A stretch of 64,000 bases of DNA from Onchidella celtica (GCA_963931925.1 OZ007574.1:37332438-37396437), one strand, 5' to 3'; positions 22,793 to 36,580 are shown, numbered from the stretch's first letter. Notes: a model not told the origin generated them from the letters alone. Translations and numbers: made by a program.

Positions 22793-25685
22793 TATATTTT
22801 ATTATACATCAGTGGCCACTATATGTTTACAGTCTGTTTCAAATACTGGACTTTCATGGGGTGTGGACAAAGAGATAGTCTAGATGCTTGATTTTCAGCC
22901 TCTGAAGGGAGAAAAATGAAGTTAGAAACTGAGCATTATTTTTGTATCATTTTGCCTCTATATTGTGTGACACGTAGAGGGTATAAGCTCTGCATGTCAT
23001 AATTTATACATGACATGTACATAAATGCTGTCTGTGTCAGTGCCACTTGACCCCTCTCAGCAGGGTCTTTATATATGGCCATGATTATTTTTGCATGAAA
23101 ATTCACCAGAATCTTTCTGTCTTAACGATTATGTATTTTCTGCAGAATGTAGAAATACTTCAATGTATTTCTTTCTCTTTTCGTGAGTATTGTTCTTGAA
23201 TGGTCATAAGCATTCAGGAATCTTTTGTTGATTGCTCCTTGACGAATATTTTAGAAACCGTTCAGTGTCTTTCTCTCTATTTGCAAGATTTTTCACTGTG
23301 GATTACGAAATGAAACACTTCTGAACCTCCCTTTCTATTTCTATGATTGCTCTTTAGAAACACTTCAAAATTTTTCTTTTATCTTTATAAATATAAATTC
23401 ATAGTTGAATGTTAATGAAGTCTCTCCAGCTTCCTTTCAGAATTTTTCTCCCTGCCACATCTTCACACAAAAAAAGTTAAAAAATGTACAGTGTGTACAA
23501 GTATATGCATTTTATATATTGATAATCTTGTGGGAGGTAGTTTTGATGCGCACCTTCAAACTTGCAACTGAGATGTGATATAATTATTCATTCTGCATGC
23601 TGCTGAAATGGTTTCTGTTAGAATTTCCCTCAGTGGCCAGAGAGAAGAAATAAACATTATTTATGAGAAGCTGTGCATTAGGGCTGCCAGAAGCAAATAT
23701 TTGTTTCAGCTATCAGTAGGATGTGATGAGGCTCTGATGTGTATTTAGACAGAATTAAGGATCAGGCTGTGCCATACAAAATAAGACAACTATCCTGGGC
23801 ATGGAAAAACAGCTGTTAAAATTACTGCATGCTGGCAGTGAACACTGAAATTATACACTTTTGGTTTTGGCAATGTTATCAATACATGTATTACCTACCT
23901 TTAATTTGTGTGTCATGTCATAGCTATTAGATGTTCATAATAATCAACATTTTCTGTCTATCCAACAATCAATGTGTAAATTATTGTACGAAAACAGCCA
24001 GTTAACCCTTAAATTGCCTGTCACACCTCTCGTCATGATGATTCTTGCCTACAAACAAACTGCAGATCACGCCTCTAGTCACAGTGAGACAGGGTCGATA
24101 TAAACAGGAAGTGTCGCTATTGTCATCTATCTTTTCAAACATGAATTACATGATTTTTTTTTTTTTTGTGAGCTACCCTGTTTGTGAAATTGGTGCAAAT
24201 TAATTGGAAGCACAGGGGAAAAACTGCACCCAAAAATTTGGCAGTTTATGGGTCAAGATAATAATTTGATGTATCAAGTTCACTTATATTCATAACCGCC
24301 AATACAAGACTCCTCGAAGTTGAAATAAGGATATAATTGTGTGTCTTTGACTTATTGAGTCCCAAATCATTATGGATGTAAAAAATTGTAAATGTTAGGA
24401 CATAATATTTTACTACCTTTACAGATAAAGACCACTGGAATGAAAGCCATTCTAAAAAAACATTTCACAATGAGAGCTGAAAAACATAATTTACTAATTC
24501 GTCTACATGTATAAAGTACAGAGAATAATATTACATGATATTTTCAATATTTCACTAAACAAGAAATGATAATTTCATTATGCTATGTAATTCTTTCACA
24601 GAGTAGATGTAAGTCTTCAATACAACTGAATTTCAACTTCGATATTTTTTAGTCTCCTGACTATAGTGCGGTTAACACTATACGGCATTTCAAACAAGTT
24701 ACTAATGGTTGGATGTAATGCAGCATAATCAAAACTATTCATTATTGATAAAGTCACATAGGTAATCCAAACCCATTCTGCTGATACTGGAAAGTAAGAT
24801 GGGAGTGTGTTATATATTATTCCCAGAGAAAAACAAGAACATTCCCAGATGAGTATTTATGAATGTAGACCTAGATAAACTTAATAATATCCGACACATT
24901 AATCTATCACGATAAATTGTTATTACGGTACATTACTTTACAATCACTGCCAGTATATAATGCACGCCTGGGGAGATACGATTTAAACAGCAATGATGAA
25001 ACAAGAATACTACAATGGATAAAGTAACAACAACAATACAACTTGAGAGAGGATTTGTATTATGGATTTCTCTATGACAACTGAATACTTGTTTACGATA
25101 ATGATGTCCATAGGGCGAGGGGAAAGATTTCACCCCCTTTGTCTCTCCCCCCCCCCCCCCAGATTAAGTTTGATATGAGCTACAATGACAAATAATATAA
25201 ATCACCACTTCAGTTACAAGAAGAAAATGGCGGATTTCATACTTTATAAATCAATTTTCTTTGTTTCACGTTATTGTGACAATACGCGTTGTTATTTTCC
25301 ATCTGCGGTCTTTACCGGTACAATACAAGAACTAAGGTCCCACAATGTGTAAATTGGGGCGCAGAACGAAATTTTCTGTCATACTTTTTAATTCTACTCG
25401 AAGAAAATGGGTCTTTTTTCCGGTCCAAAATGTCGGAACACTTTCTTCTGTACAACTCCGTTGTGACTCAATATCAACGAAAGTATTAAAAGAGACCTTT
25501 CGAAATATATGCACGCACACCTTTACCTCTTTCTATACGTAATCTGATATTTTGTAGAATTTAGGGATCAGCGCTTACAAAGAATTTCGTGATGGAATAC
25601 TTCCTTTATAATAATCATCATATTATGACGTATTTCTGACGACAAGTTGTCAAACTACTCCCTCAGAAATTGATTATTACTATAT
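22793..25685. other. Intergenic / 3' flanks between convergent P450 and SLC22 genes
   Basis: Mostly AT-rich, no recognised coding sequence. A canonical AATAAA at 23649-23654 (+) could end a P450 transcript with a UTR of about 1.5 kb. A short C run sits at 25148-25160. Confidence 0.5.
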
Positions 25686-28600
25686 TCATATCGACGTGGA
25701 ATTTACTTTAATTTCATGTGAGAGGACAGCATCTTTTTTAACATCAAATTGCTTTGCATCTTGTATCGTCTCCGGTAACTGCTGATTCTTTGTTTCCGGA
25801 AGCAAGAACACCAAGAGACCGCCTAAGATCCCCGCTCCTCCGAACACAAGTTGAGGCAGTACTGCTCCAAAATCGCTCTCGAAGTAAGTGTTCTGAAACA
25901 TATAAACAAAGTTGTGTTCTCAGGTGTACGGAAGCGGAAAAAGGCAACGGAAACGACAAAAATCCGCCAAAAAGAAAAAAAAGAAGAGTGTTTCCATGTG
26001 AACGGAATGAAAATATTCCTGACAGATCTTTTTTGGCGTTTCTATTGCCGTTTCCGTTTTGGTACACATAAAAACACAGCTTAAATCATAGATCAGGTTA
26101 ATCACGCGGCTGTGTTTTTGCTACGTGGCTTACTGAGAGATATCATTTATTATTATCTTTTTTTTTTTAAAGTGACATGACAGTATAGAATCGGCAATAA
26201 TTATGTCACAATTGCCCAAGCTGAGAAAATCTAGCAAAGTGGATGGTTGGTGCTCACAGTACAGCGTTTTCAATTTTTGCAAATTTAGACCATTATGTCT
26301 GCCATACTATATTTTTTTCAATAAAGAGAAAAGTAAGTTTTTATTCCAACTATCATTTGTCCAGATTTTCTCCACTTGAGCAGCTGCGTCATGCTACCAA
26401 CCAACCCAGTAACCTTAAGGAAATCCGACTCGTAGGACTGACGTCGTTTGCACATGGGAATGACATTGTTCCCCGCTGGTTACGACCTCACGCAGACGTT
26501 GGTTTGATACAGGAATCTGTCTCCACGGTAATCCTATCAATCTTAGGGAAATCTGCGTCAGATTGGTATAGTAATGCTAACTGGGAATTTTAGTGGCGTT
26601 GCCTGACATATACTATGTACATTTTGTAATGCCATGTCGTCCACTGGACTTGGCATTAGAAGTGAAGTGACATAATTATCGCAAAGCTGACTGATCGAAT
26701 CAGGATTACAGAAAGCTGTGTTTTCTATTCTTCGAACGATCACCTATGGTTGCAAAACATGGTCGATTACAAAACAACTTGCGAACAAATTAAGATCTAC
26801 ACACAGGGCAGTGGAAAGAAGAATGCTTAACGTCAGTCTGCATGATAAAATTCCCCACGCCGAAGTACTCAACCAAACAAAACCAACGGACATAGTAAAT
26901 TAATGCTATAAGAAAAGTAGAATTGGACTGGATATGTGAGAAGGATGAGTGACAATAGATGGACAAAGCTCTGCACTGAATGGCAACAGATGAAGAAGAT
27001 GGCAGGGTGACATTAAAAAGAGAGGGGGAACAATGAGGAAGACATCAGACAGAAAGGAATGGAAGATATTGTCAGAGGACTACATCCTGCAGTAGATGGA
27101 CAATGCCTAGGTGAAAGGCGAAAGGCGAAAGTGTTTTCTGTAGTTCAAAACAAGTATCATGTTGTATGAAACCAGTCGTTTAATCTACAGCTGGGAGAAA
27201 TGTTATTTTAAAATTAATGTCGGGCTTTAAAGTCTTTTTTTTTAAAGGTATTCGCAAAGTCCTGCGGGAGTGAAAGAGTACGGGAAAACTACATGAACAA
27301 CAAAACCACCTCAGAAAAAAAAAACGCGTCATTACCAAATCAGCCACATATGGGGATGCCATGCCTCCTATTCTTGCAATCATAGATGATGAGCCCATGC
27401 CAAAAGCTCTGTAAGCCGTCGGAAACAGTTCTGCCGTGTACATGTAGATCAGGAAAAAGGCAGCGGACACGCCAAACTTCCCAGCCAAGGACAGGACGGT
27501 GACTACAAGCTCTGTATGAAAAAGAACGTAACGCGAGAAATTTTGTACGTGGAGCCTTCAAAACGACCTAAATCAATTGTTCCACTTTGCAATTTGTTAC
27601 ATGGGCTACATTGTCAAATCTGGTATAATTGTATTGATAATGTGTTTGTCCTTACCTTTCTATAATTTTATGGATAAAATTTTGTTCTCCAGCCCACCTT
27701 TTTCCTGATTTATATGCATTGTTAGTGTATCTAGTGAGTATACGTGAGTATCCTGATTTTCGTTTTTTTTTTGGTAGATATGCTAACTATAGGCTGTCTT
27801 GTTCAGATAGCGTGCAAAATGAATTTAATAACTATTGCAAGAGCAAATGACATAGTTGTTTAGGTTCAAGTTTATTGTTGGCCTTGACATCCAATTCAAA
27901 ATATATTGAAGAATCATGCAAACAAGCTATAAAGAAACATTAAAAAAAAAGAAACAGAACGCAAATGAAAGTGCCGATGTGTACGTGTAATACTGACAGA
28001 CAGTAAAATATTTTTAACTTATATCATTTTTTAAAAACAAAATTTGCATGGTACAAGAAAACTGAGTGTTAACCTAATACCATGACAAACTTTGAGAGAC
28101 CCTGACGAAAGTTTACCACTCTTCCCAAGAAATACCGTTCAAAAACATACAAGGCAATAATATAAGTGCAACAACCATAACACTAATGCTAGATTTCTTA
28201 CTGTCGCTTCCCAAAAGTACGGGGATGAAAGCTGCTGTGCATGCTCCACCGGCCAGCAACATGGCGGAAATGTGGAGGTACTTCCGGCCTGTCCTATTGA
28301 CAATCAGGCTAGTGGCGGAAGTAGCGATGACGTCAACCAAGACAATTAAGAAGTAGTTCAGGAAAATGTTGCCACTCAGATTAGACACGTTCAGTGTTAT
28401 CCCATAGTAAACCATAGTAATGACAAGCCTTTTATGAGAGACAATGGAAGTGAGAGAGTGGAGTTGAGCAAAATCTCAACATTGTCTCTGAAGACCATGT
28501 ACATAAAATGGCATAGTGCACAATTGAAACTGTATTCAACAAAAGCCAGTGAGGGTAAAAATTCACATACAATCATTGAATACACATCAAATTAGAAATC

Positions 28601-31600
28601 TGTTATGAACCGTTAAAGAGAAAGAACATTGGCACAGTACATTTTGTATAATTATACATGTGTACTATTTTTACATGAGGAAAAATGTAAAATGATAAAC
28701 GGGGACTAAATTGAAAATGAACAGAAATTAAGTTTCGAATAAGTAAAAGTTAATGAATCAATATCATTTTAGAATAAGTAAAAGTTACTGAATCAATGTA
28801 AATATGCTATTTGCCGTGAAGGGAGATAAAAATCGGGTCAGTTGACGGTCTTTTTGCATCTAATGTAAGTATCGCTATAGTCTCCTTAAAATGGCAGATA
28901 GACAGACGGATGAAAGTACCGCCCAGACATTGGAAGAGAAAAGTCGTGTCAGTTGACAGTCTTTCTGCACCTGCTCAAAGTATTGGTACAGTCTTCTTAA
29001 AATGGCAGATAGACAGACAGATGAAAGTACCATCCAGATAGAGGAAGGTAAAAGTCATGTTGGTTGACAGTCTTTCTGCACCTGCTGTCGTGGTTGCCTC
29101 AATATTGTTGTTAAGTCTGTGGAATCAAGGCTGGGGAAGATGGGGTATTTCAGGCACAAATGGCCCTTCATAAACAGAAATTAAAGTACACTGTGTACGG
29201 CAGTTCAGCAACTGACACATAAAGGTTCATTTTATTCTATGTAATTGGAACTGACAGGCTACAAATAAAAGAAAAATGTTAATTGAATCTATCATTATAT
29301 ATATATGTGTGAAGTAAAATACATATTAAATATGGGGGCTTGCACTTACCCCTTTGCTCCTTTATAAATTCGGCCCAGTATGGAATGGAATCTGAGTTGT
29401 TGTGGAAACCATAAGGTAAAGCCGTGACACAAGAATATGAAAGGACTAAGCTTACTTTAGGAAGGTTGGAGGCCGGACTGGATGAACAAGTAAGCAAAAT
29501 AAGCATGTGCTTATGGCATGGCATTAAGTTAAGGGACCCACCACAGATTTCATTGACGGATTTACCATGGGCCAAATGGTGCACTTGAACCACAAAACTT
29601 GAACCAGGGTCCACAAAAAGCCCCCCCCCCCCACACACACACATACAATAAGTGAAAAAAAATTGAAGTATTTGCTGACGTTTGAGACTCGCTTCTTTAT
29701 TTTTACCTGTATCGATGCATTTTATGTTTATTTTGTGTTTATATTTTGAATTACAGGTACAGTATATGGGGGCACCAAAATCTTGTAAGTGCTTAGGGTC
29801 TCTAAGTCTTAATCCGTTCTTGCTGGGGAGTCATGATTTACTTACCAGTTGACATAGATAACACACCAGCGAATAACCAGTTTGATATCACCGAACAGCT
29901 GGTAAGCTTTCACCCTTTGATGCTCAGCGTTCAGTCGCATAAATGATGCTACATTCGGGGGCATTGTCTTTTTGTTGATTTTGCCAGCTCTCTGACGATC
30001 CAGGAGTTAATGATCGATGAAAAGAGAGAGCGAGAGTGAAATTCAAGGAAAACAGGTTCGAGTTTGCATAAGATTCTCAGTACATACACATTCAGAAGGG
30101 GAGGGGGGGGGGGGGAATTCAAGAAAAACAGATTCGAGTTTCCCTCAGTACATCACACAGTCATACCTACACACACTCACACACACTCATACATGCAGAA
30201 GGACACAGAGCGAGAGAGAGAGAGAGAGAGAAACTCGAGGAAAACAGATTCGACTTTGCATAATTAGGAGCGTCAGTACACAGACACCCAAGTGATCTAT
30301 CTAGATTCTTTGATTATATCCATGTGCTCGGCGAAACTTATAAATAGAACATCCACGGGTCATAACTTTGAAATTGGAAGGTGTTAAATCTTTTTCCTAA
30401 AGAGATGCTGGGATACCCCGACACAGAAGCCGACTCGAACAAGATTGCATAAATTTGAATAAATAATTTGTAGTTAAGGGGTAACGACAGCACAGAGAAG
30501 ACCTTCTTCTTCCTCTTCCGTTCACTAATCTGAATCTGCAGATTTGTTTTTTTAAGAAAATCTACGGTTTTACTTAAAAGCATAAAACTGCTGATAGATT
30601 AATAAAATAAGAGAATTTTTTTCAGTGGTAGGCTACTGGGTATTCTGAGGATGACAGGGTGGCGAGGCAGGAAAATGAGTGCTATGATTCTTATTTTGAA
30701 AAAATTACAGGGTAATTAGAATTTCTAGATGTACATTCTCTGGAAATTAATGTTCAAGTTAAAAAATATTTCTAGTATCTTCCAAATAATTATATCCGTG
30801 GCTAAGAAAAAAAAATGCTGAGTTAGTACTTAGCAGACACAAGAAACATTCAGTCTAAATAGTTTGTTCCTGGTTTTCAGATTTTTTAATGTTTACAGAG
30901 TTTGGGACCCAAAATTTAAGAAAAATGAAAAATAATGTACATATATATGGAGCTTTCGTTCCTAAGCTATCTATTTGAGGGTAAAGGTGGAGAGTATCAA
31001 AACTTTTGGTGGTAGAAATTTTTAAAAAGTAATGGATATTTTTTTAACCTCACCCCCCCCCCCCGCCATTCCACCTCTCCCCTCCCCCCTTCCCCGTTAA
31101 GATTGAGTCATTTTATCTAAATAATATTGGGGGACATAATCGCGTTTATATACGAAATGCTATCATTTAGCCAGTTACATCACGCATTTTTTTTAGGATC
31201 AGAAGACTACTTTAAAAGAAAAAACAACAAACGAAAGTATATTTTTCAGTGCAAACTTCAGTGACTATTTGAAGATACAGCAAGGAGGCCCCCGGAAAAA
31301 AATTGCTTTCAGACTATTTTGTTGGAAGTATGCAAGAGCCATCATCTCGAAATTGATCGTTTTAGTTTTTTTTTAATTCACATTATGGCAACAATATTCA
31401 GTTCATTTTGTAACAGTCTGGCAATTTAGATGAGATAAACTGTTGCAACACAGCTTTAGTTTTATAGCTCTCAAGATAAAGTGATTCTCAAGCTGTGTTT
31501 TGATGTATACAGAAATGGAAACGGTGACAGTAAAGTCAAAAATCCCATCAGGTTCTAAAAAGAAATAGTGATTCCTGTCATTTTAGTACACATGAAAACA

Positions 31601-34600
31601 TTCCCTCTATTTCACTACTTGAATGATTTTTGACATTTCCGTTGCCGTTTCCGTTTCTGCATACATGAAAACGCAGCTTTATCTTATCTTTTCTTAAATT
31701 GTAGTGGCCAAAAGGTGCACACATACCTGGATGATTTTCTCTGCTTCGTGTAGCCTGTTTTTGGAAAGCAGCCATCTGGGAGACTCTGGAATTGTCCTGT
31801 AATTTAAATCCATTTTGCAGTACAAGTCGAAATGAGTACGTGATGATGAGAAATGGATGTCTCTGCACCCTGAGTTCTAGCAAAAAGTATGTATTTATAG
31901 AGACAAATCACTTCTGCCAAATGGCCAAACTAGGTCACGGCGGTGACAAGAATTGGCAGGGGCCGTCTGCACCAAAGAGAGTGTGGAGATGTAGTTACTG
32001 TGGTTTGTTCATATTTTTATATTGATTGAAATTTTTTGAAGCTCTTCATAAGCTCTTACTGCCCATGGAAATGTACAAACCGACATTGTTTACCGCCGCG
32101 ACCTACTTCCCGCTCCATGCTAATAATACTTTCGCAGAGCCTCCCGTGTCTTGGAGTACAAATCGGCCAATAGTGACTTCTTTCTGGAGATTACATACTC
32201 TCTGCTTCCAGGAGATATGACCCCTTGTTAGTGATTGCCGCTGATTTCTTATGACTCACTTCACGGGTGTTCTTTTTTAAAATGCATGAAATTTTTAAAA
32301 ATATATTCGTTATCTTGGACAAAATAAGAGACGGTACAATTTCAAGTAACGAGCACTGTTTTCTTTTTGCAGGATGGAATTAAACGTTCCATTTGTGTGA
32401 GAACAGTGGGATATTCATTGGAAAACTTCGAAAGCTGACGATTCATTTTGGCTTCAAACATTGAATGAAAATGTTCCCCAATAAAATAAGACAATAACGA
32501 TAGGACTTTAGTATCAAAAAGTATTACTTACCATACTACAAGGCACAGCAGAACAGCAGGCCATGCCGTTGCCATTTGTAAATAGCGCCAATCTCGAATG
32601 AAATATGCCAGGAGGGTCAGCGACATCTGACCCAAAGCAAAAGCAAGTCGTGCGATGGTGCTGCTGGCTGCTCGGTGTCCAGGATCGGTGAACTCAATGC
32701 CTGATTAAGATAGTGAAGTTCTAATGCATACTGTGATTTACTACCTGGTTAACAAAAGATAAAGAAGTCCAAACCGTATCATTCAATGCCTAGTTATGAT
32801 TTTTGCGGAATTGTTTAATTCCACGCCTGGAATTTAAATTGATGAAGCTCTGAATACCAAATATAAATGAAGTACCATAATAGAGTGTGAAATGCGCAAA
32901 GTGGCCATTACCTTGCCGAGGCGCCGTAAAACCCAACTCGGAATCAAATCAAATCAAGCCTAGTTACAAGTGACAGATCTAGCAAAGTCTAACTAATCGA
33001 ATGACACTTGATTAATGACTGAAAAGGAATCCAGTATTCTTAATATGTATTTGATTCAATGTCTGATAACTAGAAAATAGAAGAGTTCGAAGCACTTGAT
33101 TCAGAATCTTATTAATGGAAGACAAAAAGTCCAGTGGGTTTTATAATTGCATCAAAAAGTCAAGTACAGTCAAGTGACGGACGACTTTCAAGCATTGCGC
33201 CAAATTTTACTCCACTCTAATAGGAAGACACGAAGCAAGCGAAGAAAAATAATTTAAGCCTTTGGTCGATTCAGGCTTAGAGCATATTTAATACATTATA
33301 GAACGGCAAGAAATAGTTACAAATGACGAAGATTACGAGGTATCCTGCTGTAGTCATGAAACCAGTGAAGAATCGAAGAGCTAGCAAGGTGGCCACGCTG
33401 GAGACAAAAGCATTGCCAATCGTACCACACAGAATTCCAAGTGACGTCACGATCAAGACTCGACGGCGTCCGAAACTGATGGGGAGAAAAAGAAAGTAAT
33501 AGATGAATAGTTCTTCGGATAGAGATAATAATTGATCAGTTTTAATTAAGAAAATGCCAAGGGGAGGGGGGAAGGAATAGACTGATGGATGAAAGAAGTA
33601 ACACAATGTAGATTCGGGAGACAGACAGACTGCCAGATCGAACAGCCTGAAGAAGCAATATAACAAGGACAGATCCATATTTGTTGGTTGAATGATAATT
33701 ATTATAATCAAGGTTGATAAACAGACCACAGATCCTATGAGAGAAAGGATTAAATAATTGATAATTATGTGAGTTAATGAAGTGAATAGATAGAAAGATT
33801 ACACGGAAATGATGGATGGACAGATAAAAAAAAAATTACATGTCACTGGCAAAGCCTTGAAGTATGGCACCGAGGAATTTCCCTGCAAACATCATCATGT
33901 TTGAGTGAGACCTCAATATTTTGGCATCACACACCAGATTGAGCTGAAATGTAAGGTGAAAACATATCAGTGACAGTTAAGGCAACCTTAGCAGTGGCGA
34001 TTTAAAGAAAATGTGAGGCGATTAAAGTGTAAGGGCCCAGTTAGTGCTAACAAAAGCGAAGAGGTTGGTGTCGGAACAGAGATCTCGCGTTCGATCCCAT
34101 CTTGATCACTTGTCTTTTTTCTTTCACTCCCTTTCACCTATGTCTGTGATTTGGATTGAAGCTGATTGCCAGTGGCATATAATGCGTCAGTATTAGGCGA
34201 GTAAAGAACAAACATGGTCTGAAACAAACTGGTAAGGTAAATGTTCTTATCATTAGTATCTCAATTAAACTCAAGGTGTTGGGTAAAACCTGAATATACA
34301 GAAGATCCTTTTTGCCCTCCTCAGTTCGCCTCAACAAGACATTATCGCTAGACGTTTGTCATATTTTGTAAAGGTACTATGGCATGTTCCTTCATGTAAT
34401 AAGCCTGTTATTGAATTGTGATACGCCTATGTAATGATGTGTTGGGCCTATGTACCATGTATGTGCGTTTAGACGCTCTATGAAAGTGAATTTCCCTACT
34501 GGGACCCAAAAGAAAAAAGTGACTCTTATCTTATCTTATCTTATCGTGGCGCTTAAATGGCTCACGAATATTTTTAACACTTGCTATGAAAGATACTCAC

Positions 34601-35591
34601 ATCCATGGCTAATGTGAGATCAAACACTCTAGTATCGTATACCCAGGATGAGCAAGGAAGAGTCGATCTCTCGCTCTGATTACCGTCTACACGAGATCCA
34701 TACACGGAACATTCAGCCATCTTTCCCGAGTCATCAACAGGTATTGTCAAGTTTACAAGCGTAGCATGGTCTGAACTTTGAATTTTGAAGCTATCATTTG
34801 AATAATCCGGAATGGAACACCTATAAAAAAAAAAAAAAGTTCGTTTTCATTGCACTGAAAAGGTGCCATCGACAAACACAAACTTCAACGAAATGCATAT
34901 CAAGTGTATTTGCGAGACATTAATTTCTAGAATGGAGATCATTCAAAAGGCATATTCATTTTCACTTATTTATTTATTTATTTGTTTATTTATTATACAT
35001 TTATTTAACCTCTTGTTGTTGTTATTATCTTCATTATTGATTTGACTCCCGACAAGCACATCCCAGGAATAGACCGGATAAACGCTTATTTTTTGGTACA
35101 GTGCATCTCAAGGCATGAAAAAGAAATTTGAAGCTAACTGTATACTGAATTGAAATTACAACAAATAATGTACTATTGAAATCATTTGGAAGCTCTTCTG
35201 GAACGTTGTTGAAAAAAAAAAAAGAGGAAATGCGGCCGTGTTAAAGAAGTGCGTAAACCCGTGTGTATTTACAAACCATAACGATACATTTTTCATTCAG
35301 ACATGAGCGAGCTTACTTTGGAAAGGAAACTCACCTGTGAGATGGGAGTCTCAAAGAAAAGACAGCTATAAAATTCTGATAGGCTGTGGCAATTGCTACG
35401 AAGGCGACTGTGAGCAGAATTCTTTTCTGGAGTCGGCCAACATTGCCTATGATGTCCAGTATATCATCAAAAGTCTTCTGTCTCACCGCTGACCCTTGGT
35501 CATGAGGCGCAGCATTTGCGTCTGAATTGCTACTAGGTGTGTTCGATAGTGCGTTCATTTTTATATTCTTAAACTTAGACTCATGCTTCAA
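25686..35591 (-). CDS. SLC22-family organic cation/anion transporter, complete, ten coding exons
   Basis: Major-facilitator carrier, by family a plasma-membrane uniporter or antiporter of organic ions, carnitine or drugs. Exons in transcript order: 35335-35591, 34601-34820, 33840-33943, 33321-33475, 32532-32700, 31727-31796, 29846-29991, 28136-28428, 27336-27511 and 25686-25892. All junctions are GT/AG and phases close, giving 598 codons plus stop. Start of family homology: FDDILDIIGNVGR, as in OCT/OAT N-termini. Exon 2 is the large extracellular loop with paired cysteines (CSSWVYDT). SDIFGRRR (about 192-199) is the MFS loop 2-3 signature. RDWRYLQ, PESPRWLLSK (305-314), NRTGRK in exon 8, YTAELFPTAYR in exon 9 and FLLPETKNQQLPET in exon 10 are SLC22 hallmarks. 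The exon 8 donor is GTATTT (an alternative at GTAAAC would break phase). Met12 of the first frame is a possible alternative start. Substrate not predictable. Confidence 0.93.
25893..27335 (-). other. SLC22 intron 9
   Basis: Holds a decayed RTE-type LINE end (26715-27115) on the opposite strand. Near 25930-26070 there is purine-rich sequence that is partly self-complementary (GTGTTTCCATGTGAACGGAATG and a reverse-related GTTTTGGTACACATAAAAACAC). Nothing else recognised. Confidence 0.6.
26715..27115 (+). mobile_element. RTE/BovB-like LINE, 3'-terminal coding fragment, decayed
   Basis: Reads TYGCKTWSITKQLANKLRST, then RAVERRMLNVSLHDKI, and in other frames pieces like RRMSDNRW and KEWKILSEDY. This is the usual C-terminal tail of RTE-type reverse transcriptase ORFs (YGCETW...LRxTQRAMERxMLG...I+xTDI). 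Several stops and frame changes interrupt it (TAA after TDIVN at about 26900). 5' part absent. It lies antisense to SLC22 inside intron 9. Confidence 0.8.
28837..29098. repeat. 111-bp tandem repeat, about 2.3 units, in SLC22 intron 7
   Basis: Units begin GTCAGTTGACGGTC at 28837, GTCAGTTGACAGTC at 28948 and GTTGGTTGACAGTC at 29059. Each complete unit also contains CTTAAAATGGCAGATAGACAGAC and ends GAAAGTAC plus a degenerate tail. Non-coding. Confidence 0.85.
29992..31726 (-). other. SLC22 intron 6
   Basis: Contains GA and CACA tracts (30010-30290), a purine/pyrimidine-rich patch with C runs (31050-31100), and the LINE tail at 30470-30590. No other coding sequence recognised. Confidence 0.6.
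30470..30590 (-). mobile_element. LINE 3' tail (same family as 60010-60660)
   Basis: The minus strand reads KTVDFLKKTNLQIQISERKR, matching the VDFMKRAKLQIYI end plus AGTGAACGAAAGAAGAAGAAG tail of the LINE at 60010-60660. Only the extreme 3' end remains, as expected for a 5'-truncated insertion. Confidence 0.6.
31926..32185. mobile_element. MITE family C, second copy, in SLC22 intron 5
   Basis: Opposite in orientation to 16647-16943. Shares CAAACTAGGTCACGGCGGT, GCCGTCTGCACCAAAGA, TAAGCTCTTACTGCCC, GAAATGTACAAACCGACATT, CGACCTACTTCCCGCTCCAT and CGGCCAATAGTGA. The left terminal repeat is missing. Confidence 0.75.
32800..32960 (+). repeat. Dispersed repeat E, copy in SLC22 intron 4
   Basis: Contains GAAGCTCTGAATACCAAATATAAATG, then GCGCAAAGTGGCCATTA, CGCCGTAAAACCCAA and a CAAATCAAATCAA end. 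Other copies: 43090-43300, 47550-48092 and 53585-53812. Tails with GTTAAACCCCAAC-like ends are common in mollusc short interspersed elements (general knowledge; not searched here). Confidence 0.65.
34380..34560 (+). repeat. LINE/SINE-like 3' tail repeat with CTTAT microsatellite
   Basis: Contains TGTAATGATGTGTTGGGCC, CTCTATGAAAGTGAATTTCCC and a terminal (CTTAT)n. Similar tails occur at 53290-53450 and 63870-63965 (CTCTGTGAAAGAGAATTTCCC; GCTTTGTGAAAATCA). Probably 3' ends of one retroposon family. Confidence 0.5.
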
Positions 35592-35777
35592 CTTGCCACC
35601 GTGGCTTTTCCCGTCGTCCGAATATATGTTGGACTTAACAGCCGACAGTGATCTTATTCCAAAGACGGGTTTTTACCCACTGGTAATACTCAGAGAAATG
35701 TCGAAAGAGAAATCTAGTCTTCTGTGAGAGCAACATTTCAAAACCTGATCATTGTATCTTAGAACGACATAGGGCGA

Positions 35778-36018
35778 CCTTAGTTCTTCTTAAATCTTTG
35801 TATTTCCATTTTCTGAAAAACTGGCGATCCTTAAGTATGTAGAAGAGGCATAACAAATACACACTTTGACACTTGTTTAAAATACGTTGTGGCACTTATC
35901 AAGCTGTTTCACAGTTTCAATTTATTCGACTCCTTTTCATAATACTAACGTCGCTAACGTTTAATATGGAATTTCTCCGTTATGCAAAAAGTGGAGCTGC
36001 AACAAATAAGAACTAAGG
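35778..36018 (+). mobile_element. MITE family A, copy e (best-preserved TIRs)
   Basis: Left end CCTTAGTTCTTCTTAAATC, right end ACAAATAAGAACTAAGG. It starts about 185 bp 5' of the SLC22 start codon (which reads on the - strand), so it may lie in that gene's promoter region or 5' UTR. Confidence 0.85.
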
Positions 36019-36545
36019 CCTCGACAAATTATTATAAGGAAAGTCAGTATAATTTATCAAGGACAAGTTACGCTACTTTGATCTGAACCTGCATAGAATT
36101 TCGAACGGTCACCTTTGAGAAATTATTTTTCTTAAAAATAATTATACCGCTCTTTTCACACTCGAAAAGGGCAGCTGCCTAGATGTTTACGATCATTCTG
36201 GGAGTGGAGTCAAGGATACGAATAGTTTACAATTTTCTGTTAATATCGACTGCCATAAGAAAAAAAAAACAAAGCATCAAACCATTATTTCATAGATTAT
36301 TAATGTCACACTTTAATTTATTATGAGCACTCAGTCGCCCTAATTAAAACAAATTCTCAATGTTCATTAAATTTTACATTGTTTCGCATTGATATTATGT
36401 AAAGATCAAGACCCAAGATACAAGGTCTGAAGGAGAGATCCACCACACTCGGGGACAAACTATCCATTTAAACTCGGCACAGGGTATTTTACTTCACAGA
36501 AACATTCAGAATAGTGAAAACAGTCCCGGGCAGAACCTCATTTTG
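36019..36545. other. No recognised feature
   Basis: AT-rich DNA upstream (5') of the SLC22 gene. No promoter element I can support. Confidence 0.4.
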
Positions 36546-36580
36546 TCAAAGATACTAGATACTATAAGTTGTGACATTCC
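36546..36580. mobile_element. MITE family B, left-end remnant
   Basis: CAAAGATACTAGATACTATAAG matches the family B terminal repeat. The rest of the element is absent. Confidence 0.5.

Noticed and set aside
28113-28135. Alternative SLC22 exon 8 end at GTAAAC
   Set aside because: Would leave phase 2, incompatible with the phase-1 acceptor of exon 9; the GTATTT donor at 28135 closes the frame.
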